This document shows, piece by piece, positions 55,074 to 64,000 of a stretch of 64,000 bases of DNA. Positions within the stretch are counted from its first letter, which is position 1; every line of letters begins with the position of its first letter. This DNA comes from Guadua angustifolia (Eukaryota > Streptophyta > Magnoliopsida > Poales > Poaceae). Location: the NCBI GenBank assembly GCA_036346375.1, contig CM070508.1, positions 11,650,852-11,714,851 of the forward strand, in the 5' to 3' direction. A model generated the notes under the pieces. It searched no databases. It saw only the letters and a program-made list of their open reading frames with translations, and was not told the DNA's origin. The translations under genes were made by a program, and so were the position numbers.

Positions 55074-56606
55074 GCCCTGTGATGAAATCGGCTATTGCTT
55101 GACCTTTAATGGCTTTAGCCGATTCGAACTGTAGGTCGAACTCGGACAGAGCATAAGCCCATTTCCCAAGTCGCCCTCTTAAGATCAGAGCATATAGCAT
55201 GTATTTGACGACGTCAGTCCTACATACTATTATGCAGGTCGATGCCAATATATAGTGTCTCAATTTTGTACAAGCAAAGTATAACAACAAACATAACTTT
55301 TCTACTGAAGGGTACCTGATTTCAGTCTCCAAGAGTCGTCGGCTTAAATAAAATATTACTCGCTCTTTGCCATCAATTTCCTGGGCCAAGACTGCCCCAA
55401 TAGTCTCATTTTCAGCCGATACGTATAACTTGAACGGGATCCCTTTCTTTGGTGCAGCCAGAACTGGTGATGATGCTAAGTATTGTTTTATATCATCAAA
55501 AGCTTTTTGCTGATCGGCTCCCCATACAAAATCCTGATTATCCTTTAACTTTAGCAATGGTGCAAAAGCTTGAATTCTACCAGACAGATTTGAAATAAAT
55601 CGTCTTAAGTAATTAATTTTGCCGATCAGCTTTTGTAATTCGTTTTACATGTCGGTGATTTTGTATTGACTATGGCTTTGACTCTAGTTTGATTGACCTC
55701 AATTCCTCCCTAGTGAACCATAAACCCGAGGAATTGGCCAGCCGACACGCCGAACACGCACTTCAAAGGGTTCATCTTTAGCCCGTGAGCCTTTGTGTTC
55801 GAACACCCTCTCTAAATCGGCCAAATGTTGCCAGTCGTCTTTGGACTTCACAACTACGTTATCGATATATATTTCAACAATGTGGCCGATTAGATCATGA
55901 AAAATTAAATTCATTGCTCGCTGATAAGTAGCACCTGCGTTTTTCGAGCCGAATGTCATTACGGCCCATTCATACAACCCTATCGCACCAGGGCATCTAA
56001 AGGCCGTTTTAGGGACATCGACTTCTGCCATAAATATCTGGTTATACCCAGCATTACCATCAAGAAAGCTAATAATCTTGTTACCTGAAGCAGAATCGAT
56101 AAGCATATCGGCTATAGGCATTGGGTATTCATCTTTTGGCGTGGCTTTATTCAAGTCCCTGAAATCGACACATACCGAAGCTTACCATTCTTTTTCATGA
56201 TAGGAACAATGTTAGACACCCATTCAGCATATCGACAAAGCCTTATGAACTTGGCCTCCAATAATCTTTCGATTTCTTCTTTTATCACATTATACAGTTT
56301 TGGATTAAAATGTCGAGGAGATTGTTTATATGGCCGACATCCTGGTTTTATAGGCAGCCGATGTTCCACTAGTTGTCGGCTTAACCCAAGCATCTCATAA
56401 TATTCCCAGGCGAAACAATCCCTATAATTCCTAAGTATTTCGACTAACTTGTTTTTGTACTCTAGACCTAACTTTGCACTTACAAAGGTTGGTCTTTTTC
56501 TATCGCCTTCTCCTATATCGACCTCTTCAAGCATATCGGCAGAAGTGAACCCTTGACCCAATTTCTCATTCTGGAAATCTTCAATTGCTTCACAAGAATT
56601 TATCAC
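55048..56606 (-). pseudogene. Tat element pol: reverse transcriptase and first RNase H
   Basis: The pieces are 56606-56151 (YEMLGLSRQLVEHRLPIKPG, IKEEIERLLEAKFIRLCRYA), 56154-55699 (PKDEYPMPIADMLIDSASG, FLDGNAGYNQIFMAEVDVPK, WAVMTFGSKNAGATYQRAMN) and 55557-55048 (FDDIKQYLASSPVLAAPKKG, LYVSAENETIGAVLAQEIDG, YFACTKLRHYILA). The catalytic box reads YIDN in place of YIDD, removing one of the two metal-binding aspartates. Stops and frameshifts lie near 56150, 55700 and 55640. The copy cannot encode active reverse transcriptase. Confidence 0.87.
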
Positions 56607-56869
56607 ATGCTGATAGCTCCTTACTTTGTCTTACAATACTTTGATCATTTCTGACCCTATTTTCTTAAGACTTCACTTGCCCAATCAAATGTGCCTGGCT
56701 TAAAACTGATCGGCATCAACCCTGACTTACCAATGCATATAAAGTCGCAATCATCTAATGTCATACCCGATATGCACTCCGCTTCTTCATGTGGCCAATT
56801 CACATCGGAACTAGCCATAACAATACGAGCCGATGTATCAGCTGAAACGACCTCAACTTCATCTCCGTT

Positions 56870-57361
56870 TCATTGTACAAGAAGCTGGTGCATGGTCGAT
56901 GGTATACAACAATTGGCATGTATCCAGTCTCGTCCAAGGAGCACACTGTAATTTCCTTTAGCTTCAATCACAAAAAATGCGGTCGGCAAAGTTTTGCTGC
57001 CGACGGTTAGCTCCGTAACCATTACTCCTTTTGCTTCAGTAGGGTCACCTGTGAAATCATTTAGTACCATGTTTGTCTTTATCAGATCTTCATCGGTCTT
57101 GCCCAACTTCTTGCAGGTAGTGAGTGGCATCAGATTTACAGTTGCTCCTCCATCCACTAGCATCCTGGATATCGGCTTTCCGTTGATATACCCCTTTAAA
57201 TACAACGGTTTTAGGTGCCGATGAGGATCTTGTGGTTTTTCAAACACAGCGTCTTGCGCGCCCAAACAAAGTTGCGCGAACGTGTCTTTAACCGATTCAG
57301 TTTTGATTTTGAACTCGGCTGGTAGAGTAAAAACCATGTTGAAATCCATGGAGGGTATCAT
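56870..57361 (-). pseudogene. Tat element aspartic protease
   Basis: The frame contains LKPLYLKGYINGKPISRMLV followed by the active-site region VDGGATVNLMPLTTCKKLG, then NDFTGDPTEAKGVMVTEL and LGRDWIHANCCIPSTMHQ. The protease active site is D-G-G instead of the common D-S/T-G, a form also found in other Tat elements as far as I recall. It would cleave Gag-Pol. It is bordered by frame breaks towards both gag and reverse transcriptase. Confidence 0.82.
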
Positions 57362-58670
57362 CTCGAATCATTGGTGACAGCAAATCATCTGAAGAATCCG
57401 ATTCATCATCGGCTTGCTCTTTTTTCTTCCATTCCTTTTTGACAATCTTCATCGGCCGTAATTCGTTGAATGTTTCATCTCTCTGTTTTTCTTCTTCAGC
57501 CTCCCTCATCTCCTGCGTCCTTAGGCGTTGAAGCCGTCTGCGTTGAGATCGGCTAAGTCCTGTCGGGCACCATCTTGGCTTCGGTTCAATTGGCTTGCGA
57601 ATCTTCCCAGCCAGATTCTCCGTAGGCTCTAAATTCTTGTCTTGGTTTTGCGTGCCCAGCCTTTCCTTTATCGGCTTCTGCATTCTCGACTTCAGGTGAT
57701 CTCGCACCGATCCGTATAATCGTTTTTATCGGGTCGCTTTGGCCAATCCCCCTATGGGTAATGTTCCATGGGGCATGATCTTGGAGAAAGCAACGCCACA
57801 CCCCTTTCCCAACAAAATTGCCAAAAGGGACATCTCTGATGAGCTATTTCTATGTTGTCTGGCTGATACAAATTATATGACCGAAACACGCTGTTTGGCC
57901 GATGCGAATTATCTGGCCGAGACATGCTGTTTGGCCGATGCAAATTTTCTGGCCGAAACATGCTGTTTGGCCGATGCAAATTATCTGGCCGGCGAGACTG
58001 CCGCTTTTGCCGATAGCTTATCCTCTCATATTTCTCCAGTAACTGCGAGAAAGTTGGTTTAGGCTTGAATGCTGATTTTCGAGGTGGCGACCGCTCGACT
58101 TTATACCATCGCCCGACCTGTAATTCTCCTTTCGGCTTAATTGTCCTTGAATTTTTTCCATCTTGATCGGCTTCTATTTGTAGTGAGCCGATTGTTATCT
58201 TTAGTGTTTCTCCTTTTGAACTAGACTATATGTCGACTTGCCGCGTTATTTTAGGTCTTTCATCAACAATCTCCTTTCCTTTGCTTGAGTATTGAACCAT
58301 GTTTATTGGAAAGGGATTAACGTCAACTTCCATGGCCGGCTCTTCTGTAAACTTGAGCCGACCATCTTCAATGGTTGCTTGTATCTGTTGTTGAAAGATG
58401 TTACAGTCATTAGTGTTATGAGAAAAGGAATGATGCCACTTACAGTATCGTCATTTTTTGATCTCATCGGCGGATGGTATGGTATGCCCTTCAGGTAGTC
58501 GTATCAATTTTTCTTGTAATAACATGTCAAATATGCGATCACACTTGGATACGTCGAAAGCGTACTTAACCTCTGATTTATTTCTCGTCGGCTTAAGCCA
58601 TGAACAGATAAGTGGTTTCTTGTAACCCTTTATCCATTCGGCTATATTCACTCTGCTTCATCCTCAGAAG
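57362..58670 (-). pseudogene. Tat element gag C-terminal part and linker, strongly decayed
   Basis: Recognisable parts are KYAFDVSKCDRIFDMLLQEK and LIRLPEGHTIPSADEIKK (58651-58451). They are followed in another frame by YCKWHHSFSHNTNDCN (about 58440), a CxxH...C zinc-binding motif typical of this lineage. A direct repeat at about 57880-57990 (ctggccgaaacatgctgtttggccgatgcaaa-like units of about 36 bp, three to four copies) encodes the repetitive HRPNSMFRP-like stretch on the minus strand. The frames after it (57801-57297) contain LSRSQRRRLQRLRTQEMREA. Many stops are present. Confidence 0.65.
57870..57995. repeat. 36-bp tandem repeat in Tat gag linker
   Basis: Units of the form ctgtttggccgatgcaaatt followed by atctggccgaaacatg recur about three and a half times. 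The period is a multiple of three, giving HRPNSMFRPENL-like repeats on the minus strand. Confidence 0.8.
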
Positions 58671-59115
58671 TTTCACTTGAACTATAATCAAACCATATTT
58701 ACTTTGGCCTTATCTTTACCATTGCCATTTAGCCTAATCTTATCCTTGAATTCTTTACTTAAATATCGGCTTTCTTGTGCCGATACACGATGAAGCAGAT
58801 GACTTAGATCAAGAACTCCCCGCCCAAAGAAGTTTTTCCTTGAGTGGGGAATCAGTTTGAAACACTAAATCGCCTAGTTGATTATCGTGCAATACTACAT
58901 CAAGCACCGATTTCAGATTCTCTAAACCTTCTAATATAATCGTGGTTTACTCACCAAATTTTTTCGAACAAAGACTTAGGTCTCAAATCCTTAGTCTAGA
59001 CTCACGGAGAAAAAGTATTCATGAAATTGGTTTCTAAATCGCTCCAAAATAGACCGAATTTGGAGGCATATTTGTGAACCAAGTAAAAGGGCCTCGATAA
59101 TGACAGAGAAAAAGT

Positions 59116-60252
59116 CTAATTTTCAATCCGTCGACCGAAAGCCGCTTCACCACACTGGGCGATAAACCGTCCAACATGCTCTAAGGTAGTGACTGAATCA
59201 TCCCCTGAAAATTTTGTAAAATCGGGAATCCTAAAATTATGGGGGTATGGCATGCGGTCGATATAATCTAGGTACGGCTTTCTATAGCCGATCGTTTTTC
59301 CTTTGGGCTGTAATCCGAACTGATCCCTCAAAACCATAGAAATCTGATCAGCCCAATTAATGTTATTGGCCGATGTAGGACTAGGGTTGGGCCAATCATG
59401 ATGAGCAGTATCCTGCCCCCCGAGTACAAACTCGGCCGGTCGGCTTGCTCTAACCGACGGGTACTGGCGTTGCCATGGTTCACACCCGTCGACTCTGGCA
59501 ACCGAGACCTCGGGCAATGGGGCGAACGGCTCTGCATATGAGACTACTCTATGTGGAACCGGATTTCTAACTTGGACTGGTACTTGGGGTTTGTAACCTT
59601 TATCTAATTCAATCGGCTGAGGAGCCGACTGAACGTAGGCAGTCCCTGACACCGATGGGGGTATGTTGCCTGTATCTAACTTTGTAACGTCGGTATATGC
59701 ATGGTAATGGGTAACTAGACTTGGGCGAGAGTTTGCTGGTGCCAACACAGTGGGTTGAGTCAGCATTAGCGAGGGTGCAGGTGCCGACGTCTTTATCGTG
59801 TTGGCATTTGGTGCCACAGAGTACACCGGATACGTTGGGAGTGGCTGCAATGGATCTAATAACCCTCCAGACGCTGCCAACTCTTGTGCAATAGTTTTAC
59901 GCCTATTTTCTATCATCGGCTTTAGGGTCGTAACCAAGGCCGATGACTGATTGATTAATGTATGATGCACGGATTGCTCAATCATAACAGATAACTCGGC
60001 TTGAGCCAGTATATATCGGCTTACCGAATTCGACGCAACGCCAGCTTCACCAAGGGGGTTCAATGTTGGAAGCGCCATCTTCTACGTGACCCCTCGTCGG
60101 GTTTTCTGATAGCAACCCAACATTAACTCTTCTAAGGCAGCTTTCCGATCTTCAATCTCCTTACGCTGCTCCGGAGTTAAATCGTCCAAAGTAGGGACGA
60201 TTATGGCGTCAGTATTAACGTCGGCTGGTGCAACAGTTTTGCCTGCAGTCAT
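59116..60252 (-). pseudogene. Tat element gag, N-terminal part
   Basis: An ATG at 60252, 14 bp inside the primer site, starts MTAGKTVAPADVNTDAIIVP and runs through TPEQRKEIEDRKAALEELML. It meets one in-frame TAG (60084-60082) and continues in the same frame from MALPTLNPLGEAG (60078) to 59116. The later part includes GKTIGYRKPYLDYIDRMPYP, then FRIPDFTKFSGDDSVTTLEH and VGRFIAQCGEAA, the conserved start of the retrotransposon gag domain in grass Tat elements. It ends prematurely at FGRRIEN; the remainder of gag (59115-58670) is shredded by frameshifts. Confidence 0.8.
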
Positions 60253-60265
60253 CTTTCCGATCGTA

Positions 60266-60283
60266 GTCCCACCGGGCGTGCCA
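60266..60283 (-). promoter_or_regulatory. Primer binding site of the Tat element
   Basis: The minus strand reads tggcacgcccggtgggac a few bases inside the 5' LTR. This sequence type is widespread in grass Ty3 elements. The matching tRNA was not determined. Confidence 0.7.
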
Positions 60284-60289
60284 AAAATG

Positions 60290-60934
60290 TGTTGGCACCA
60301 AAAACGTGAAGTAGAGTTTTCGATCGCAACACACCGGACGAACACCGGGTTCAAAATACGCTGAGCGTGCTAATCGATTTGACCCTACAATCGATAAGGA
60401 AAGAATCGTGAAATTCAATCTAAGCCTATCTTAGAGATGAATTGGCTAAAGTAGAATCAGCCAAAGGCCGATTGAAAGGTAAACAGATTAGCCGATTAAG
60501 GCTAATCAGAAGGGTAAAGGTACATTGATTCTGAAACGGCGATGCACAGTAAGACAGAACGAATCAAACCTGAAGAAAATCGAAGACGATCAAACAATCG
60601 GCGATACGCAACTTTATTTGATCGATATCGACTTACAAAAGGGAATTACAAGGCTAAAAAAACTAAAAGCTACAGGAAACGAAAAACTGGCAGATGTGAT
60701 TTGCTATGTATGATGTCCTTCGAGCAGCCCTGGCACGCCTTATATACCCGTCAGCCGATCCGAATCCTGTTCTGTTACGGCAACATAATCCGGGTCGGCT
60801 ATAGTTTCCTAATTGGTCTCCTGTTTCCAGATACTTGTCGCATGTTATCCAAACTTTCCAAAGATGCCCCGTGTATTATCCAAACTCGTGATTTTGCCGA
60901 TTCATCTCAAACTTACCAAATTCTGGTGCAAACA
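60290..60934 (-). repeat. 5' LTR of the Tat element (645 bp)
   Basis: On the plus strand it starts tgttggcaccaaaaacgtg and ends ttctggtgcaaaca. A minus-strand TATA-like tatataagg lies near 60738-60746. It differs from 49456-50095 at about one in ten positions in the first 110 bp, nearly all transitions. Confidence 0.9.
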
Positions 60935-60939
60935 CCAAC

Positions 60940-63760
60940 CAAATTCAATTCATTGTTCCTTCTGAAAAACAAGCCAGGTCTTTGCTTTCTTGGAGGTAAC
61001 GAAAGATGTCCTTTATCCCCTTGCAATGCCTTTTGGTAGGTTCTGCACTATACTTGGCTAGCAAGTTCACTACGAACTAATGTCCAACTCCGGTGCTATT
61101 TATGCAGGTACATGAGTACTCCAATCAAGACTCAAATATGGGAATTCCGCTCCCAGGACTTCCTCCCCCTCTTCCCTAGGCCTGTATGGGTCTAGGTTTG
61201 CTTGTAATGATCTTCCGACCATTGGAGTCTTTGCAGGATATGCCTTTTCAAAACCGAATTTCTCTAACACTTTCTGAGTGTAGGATGATTGGTGTACCAA
61301 GATTCCTCCTTGGGCATGCTCAAGCTGTAAACCTAAACAAAACTTGGTTTTACCCAAGTCCTTCAATTCGAACTCAGACTTCAAGTATGAGCAAACTTCT
61401 TCAATTTCTTCATCCGTCCCAATAATGTTCAAGTCATTCACATAGACTGAGATTATACAAAATCCATTCGGGGATCGTTGTATAAATACGCATGGACAAT
61501 CTTCGTTGTTTGTGTAGTCTTTCTTGTGAAGAAAGTCGCTCAAACGATTGTACCACATTCTTCCTAACTGCTTTAGCCCATACAGTGATTTCTCTAATTT
61601 CACACTGTATAGGTTTCTATTTGCTCTGTCTTGATTCAGAATAGGGATACCTTCTAATACTTTCATGTATATTTCTAAATCCAAGTTTCCATACAGATAT
61701 GCTGTGACAACATCCATCAGTTTCATTTTCAACTTCAAGTTGACTGCCATTGAGATCAAGTATCTAAAGGTAATTCATCCCATGATTGAAGAGTAGGTTT
61801 CTTCATAATCAACCCCAGGACGTTGAGTGAAACCTTGCGCAACAAGTCTTGCTTTGTACCTTACAACTTCGTTGTTTTTATTCCTCTTCCAAACAAAGAC
61901 CCATTTGTAACCTATGGGGTTTATATGGGGAGGCGTGTGGCATACGGGCCCAAACACCTCTCTTTTGTTCAGAGAGACTAATTCTGCAGTGATTTCCTTC
62001 TTCCATTCTTCTCAATCTAGCCTTTTCTTGCATTCTGCGAGTGATGCAGGCTCGGGATTATGGTCGATGATTGTGGCAATCTTCTTTGTGAAGTATGCAT
62101 CGATATTGGCTGTTGCTCTATTTAGGGATTCTCCCGTTGTTACAAAGTTTATGGCCATTTCGTCATGGGGTGCTTCTTCATGCACTTCTGCTTGCTCTTC
62201 TTTGCTATTCCCCATCGCAGGAGCAAGTTCCTTTAGTTTTTCATCGCCTATGTGCGCACACATTATTTCCAGCGGCTTCCTGCAATGGAAGGTTCAGATT
62301 TGGAATTGCCTTTCCCATAGGCTTCTTTCCAGTGCCAGGTCTCAACTGGCTCCCCTTCTTGTTTTGGGGCATTTTCGTGATTGGCTGTAGCAAGTCCTCT
62401 TGCCTATTTTTCTTCAGACGTCTCCGGGTACTTTGGGTTTGAGAAGGCAGATTTCCTATCCTTTTTGTTTGAGTCCTCTGAACAGGATGAGGGATACCTT
62501 CTGCTTTCTTTGGTATTTCAACCCTCTCTAGTGCATTTCTAACAGATACATGTGACTTAACCATGCTCTTCAGATCACAAAAATGATCAGGCAGTTCATT
62601 TGCGAGGTTTTGCAAATCAATTATCTTCTGGACTTCTTGATTTGTTTTATTAGTGTGGGGGTCATAAGCGGGGATCCCAGTGGAATACCATATGATTTCC
62701 CGGTATTTTTCATCCAAAGGTTGATTTCCTCACCCTAATGACGGGAAACGATCCTCGTCAAAGATACAATCAGCTAATCGGGCTGTATGCAAGTCTCCAG
62801 TCATGGGTTCCAAATACCGGATTATGGATGCACTTTCATAACCAACGTATATCCCAGACTTGTGGAGGGGGCCCATTGCAGTGCTGCTGTATGCAGGACT
62901 GCATGTCCCCAACAAGTGTTGGGTAAGTTACAACCCAGCAAAAGTGGTCATGCTATGAATTTGATCCTCTTCATTAGTGCTTCAACTAGTCTATTTTGCA
63001 TATGGACGTGAGGTACAGAGTGCTCAATCTGCTATTCCAATTGTGCGGCAATAATCATCAAATGCCTTAGAAGTAATTCGCCAAAGATTGTCCATTCAAT
63101 GGACTTCACACGATGATTAGGAAATGCATTCTTAATTCTGATGATCTGCGAGATCAGCTTTGCAAAAGCATGATTTCTTGTTGACAACAAACATACGCAT
63201 GCGACCATTTCGAGGAGGCATCAATAAGCACCATGAAGTACCGAAATGGCCCTGATAATGGCTGAATTGGGTCAAGAATATCCCCCGATGCTCCAGAATG
63301 CAGGATTTCATTTTGCACTTTCATAATAGAGGGTCTAGTTATTAATTTCCCGGTGGCACATGCATGGCACACAAAATCTTCATGATTCGGGAAATTTTAA
63401 CATTGATGGCATGACCTTGCGAGTTGTTAACTATGTTTCTCATCATTCTAAGACCAGGATGACCTAATTTACAATGCCATAAAGAAAATAATTCAGAGCT
63501 TCTAAAGACAGTCTTCAAAGAAGTATACACTTCGGGTGCATGTATTTTCGTGTAGTACAACCCAGATGCATATGAGGGACATTTTTCTAATACCATTTTT
63601 CCACATACCGCGTGCTTCACAATGCACAAACATTGTTTGCCATTTTCTTCATTTGTTTCTACGTGAAACCCATTGGTGCGGATGTCTTTAAAACTCAAGA
63701 GAGTACGCGTTGATTCAGGGTACAAGATGGCTTCTTCAATAACCAAAGTAGTACCCATTG
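60940..63760 (-). pseudogene. Copia pol: integrase and reverse transcriptase part
   Basis: From the right: a GAG-pre-integrase region with LFSLWHCKLGHPGLRMMRNI (63580-63440), a zinc-binding end CHACATGK (63370), the integrase start with SGPFRYFMVLIDASSKWSHA (63250), and an integrase-RT linker with GIYVGYESASIIRYLEPMTG and DLHTARLADCIFDEDRFPSL (62870-62730). The reverse transcriptase follows with PIGYKWVFVWKRNKNNEVVR, YKARLVAQGFTQRPGVDYEE (61930-61790) and MDVVTAYLYGNLDLEIYMKV. Further motifs are LEKSLYGLKQLGRMWYNRLS and SVYVNDLNIIG (61759-61100), where the usual YVDDL reads YVNDL. Most of the integrase core is missing or unreadable between 63150 and 62920. It continues at 49455 across the Ty3 insertion. 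Confidence 0.83.
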
Positions 63761-64000
63761 GTAATATAATTGTGGCTCTTCCGGAGCCTATTATATATGA
63801 ATCGCTTACTGCGATCGTAGTAATCTTTCCAAGCGTTCTTCCTGATCGACTGGAAGTACTTAGACTCTCTTAAGATTGTATTTGTTGTGCCACTATCAAC
63901 AATGCATATCTCCTACATTTGGGCGCTACACAGTTTCTATACAAAAGTATAATGCTAATCAGATAGTGGTAAGATAATTCAAACATTGCTTGCAAAGATA
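63761..64000 (-). pseudogene. Copia protease/gag border region, cut by window edge
   Basis: This continues the copia element upstream of the GAG-pre-integrase segment. On the minus strand the stretch near 63900-63870 reads ICIVDSGTTNTI-like, the usual copia protease active-site region (D-S-G). It is too short to say more. Confidence 0.4.

Larger units (their letters stand above)
49456..60934 (-). mobile_element. Ty3/gypsy Tat-lineage retrotransposon, 11,479 bp, with antisense ORF
   Basis: LTRs lie at 49456-50095 and 60290-60934, with a perfect TSD ccaac (49451-49455 and 60935-60939). It carries a gag-pol on the minus strand with two RNase H domains, the second of the plant-archaeal type, diagnostic for the Tat lineage. 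A roughly 3.2-kb region between pol and the 3' LTR carries an intron-containing ORF on the plus strand. LTRs differ at many sites, mostly transitions, so it is older than the Reina-like element. All coding parts have stops or frameshifts. It inserted into a copia element. Confidence 0.92.
48363..64000 (-). mobile_element. Ty1/copia retrotransposon, decayed, extends past the right edge
   Basis: Minus-strand pol domains run from integrase (about 63760) through reverse transcriptase (61960-60940) to RNase H (49455-48960), followed by a polypurine tract and a probable 3' LTR (48363-48685). An 11.5-kb Ty3 element is inserted at 49456-60934. Gag and the 5' LTR should lie beyond 64000. Stops and frameshifts are frequent. 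The two parts join in frame as LFFRKNNELNLVG|YADAGYLSNPHTGKSQTG, which is why they are treated as one element. Confidence 0.8.

Overview
The window looks like a transposon-rich intergenic region of a grass (Poaceae) nuclear genome. This rests on nested LTR retrotransposons, MULE, hAT and CACTA DNA transposons, and GC-rich coding islands typical of grasses. Only one gene appears intact: a RING-type E3 ubiquitin ligase gene on the minus strand at 4742-6343. Other gene-like pieces are broken: a trichome-birefringence-like (TBL) gene fragment, a pyruvate decarboxylase fragment, and a HARBI1/ALP1-like nuclease fragment carried inside a hAT element. No tRNA, rRNA or CRISPR feature was recognised.

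Layout. 1-2.2 kb: decayed hAT transposase gene. 2.2-4.7 kb: tandem repeats. 4.7-6.8 kb: the E3 gene and its leader. 6.8-11.3 kb: AT-rich repeats, including a hAT-like element (7979-8841) with its own 27-bp minisatellite, and LTR-like remnants. 11.5-14.9 kb (minus): decayed MULE transposase followed by a plant mobile domain (PMD) ORF. 14.8-17.3 kb: tandem repeats and a polypyrimidine tract. 18.2-36.6 kb: a nested stack readable from target-site duplications (TSDs). A hAT element (18235-36552, 8-bp TSD) with captured HARBI1-like sequence was hit by a LINE (18643-~35654). The LINE's ORF1 was then hit by a 3,978-bp solo LTR (20950-24927, TSD atcaa) and by a young Ty3 chromovirus (25069-30726, TSD aagaa). 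Its 3' end was hit by a 494-bp hAT MITE (35019-35512, TSD atcggtgg).

36.9-44.4 kb: a TBL exon split by a CACTA element (37152-44255, TSD cat). The CACTA holds a non-autonomous LTR retrotransposon (38164-42822, TSD gacat) whose interior is an array of more than 30 palindromic repeat units. 45.5-46.4 kb: second copy of a non-coding repeat also found at 9 kb. 46.9-47.7 kb: pyruvate decarboxylase pseudogene. 48.4-64 kb: a decayed Ty1/copia element running off the right edge. It is split by an 11.5-kb Ty3 Tat-lineage element (49456-60934, TSD ccaac). That element carries an intron-containing ORF on the opposite strand encoding a PMD followed by a coiled-coil tail.

The nested elements do not act as a pathway. 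The window's value is as a layered insertion record, and in the occurrence of PMD ORFs in two unrelated transposon classes. Element boundaries below were read directly from LTRs, terminal inverted repeats and TSDs. Family names come from recognised motifs without any database search.
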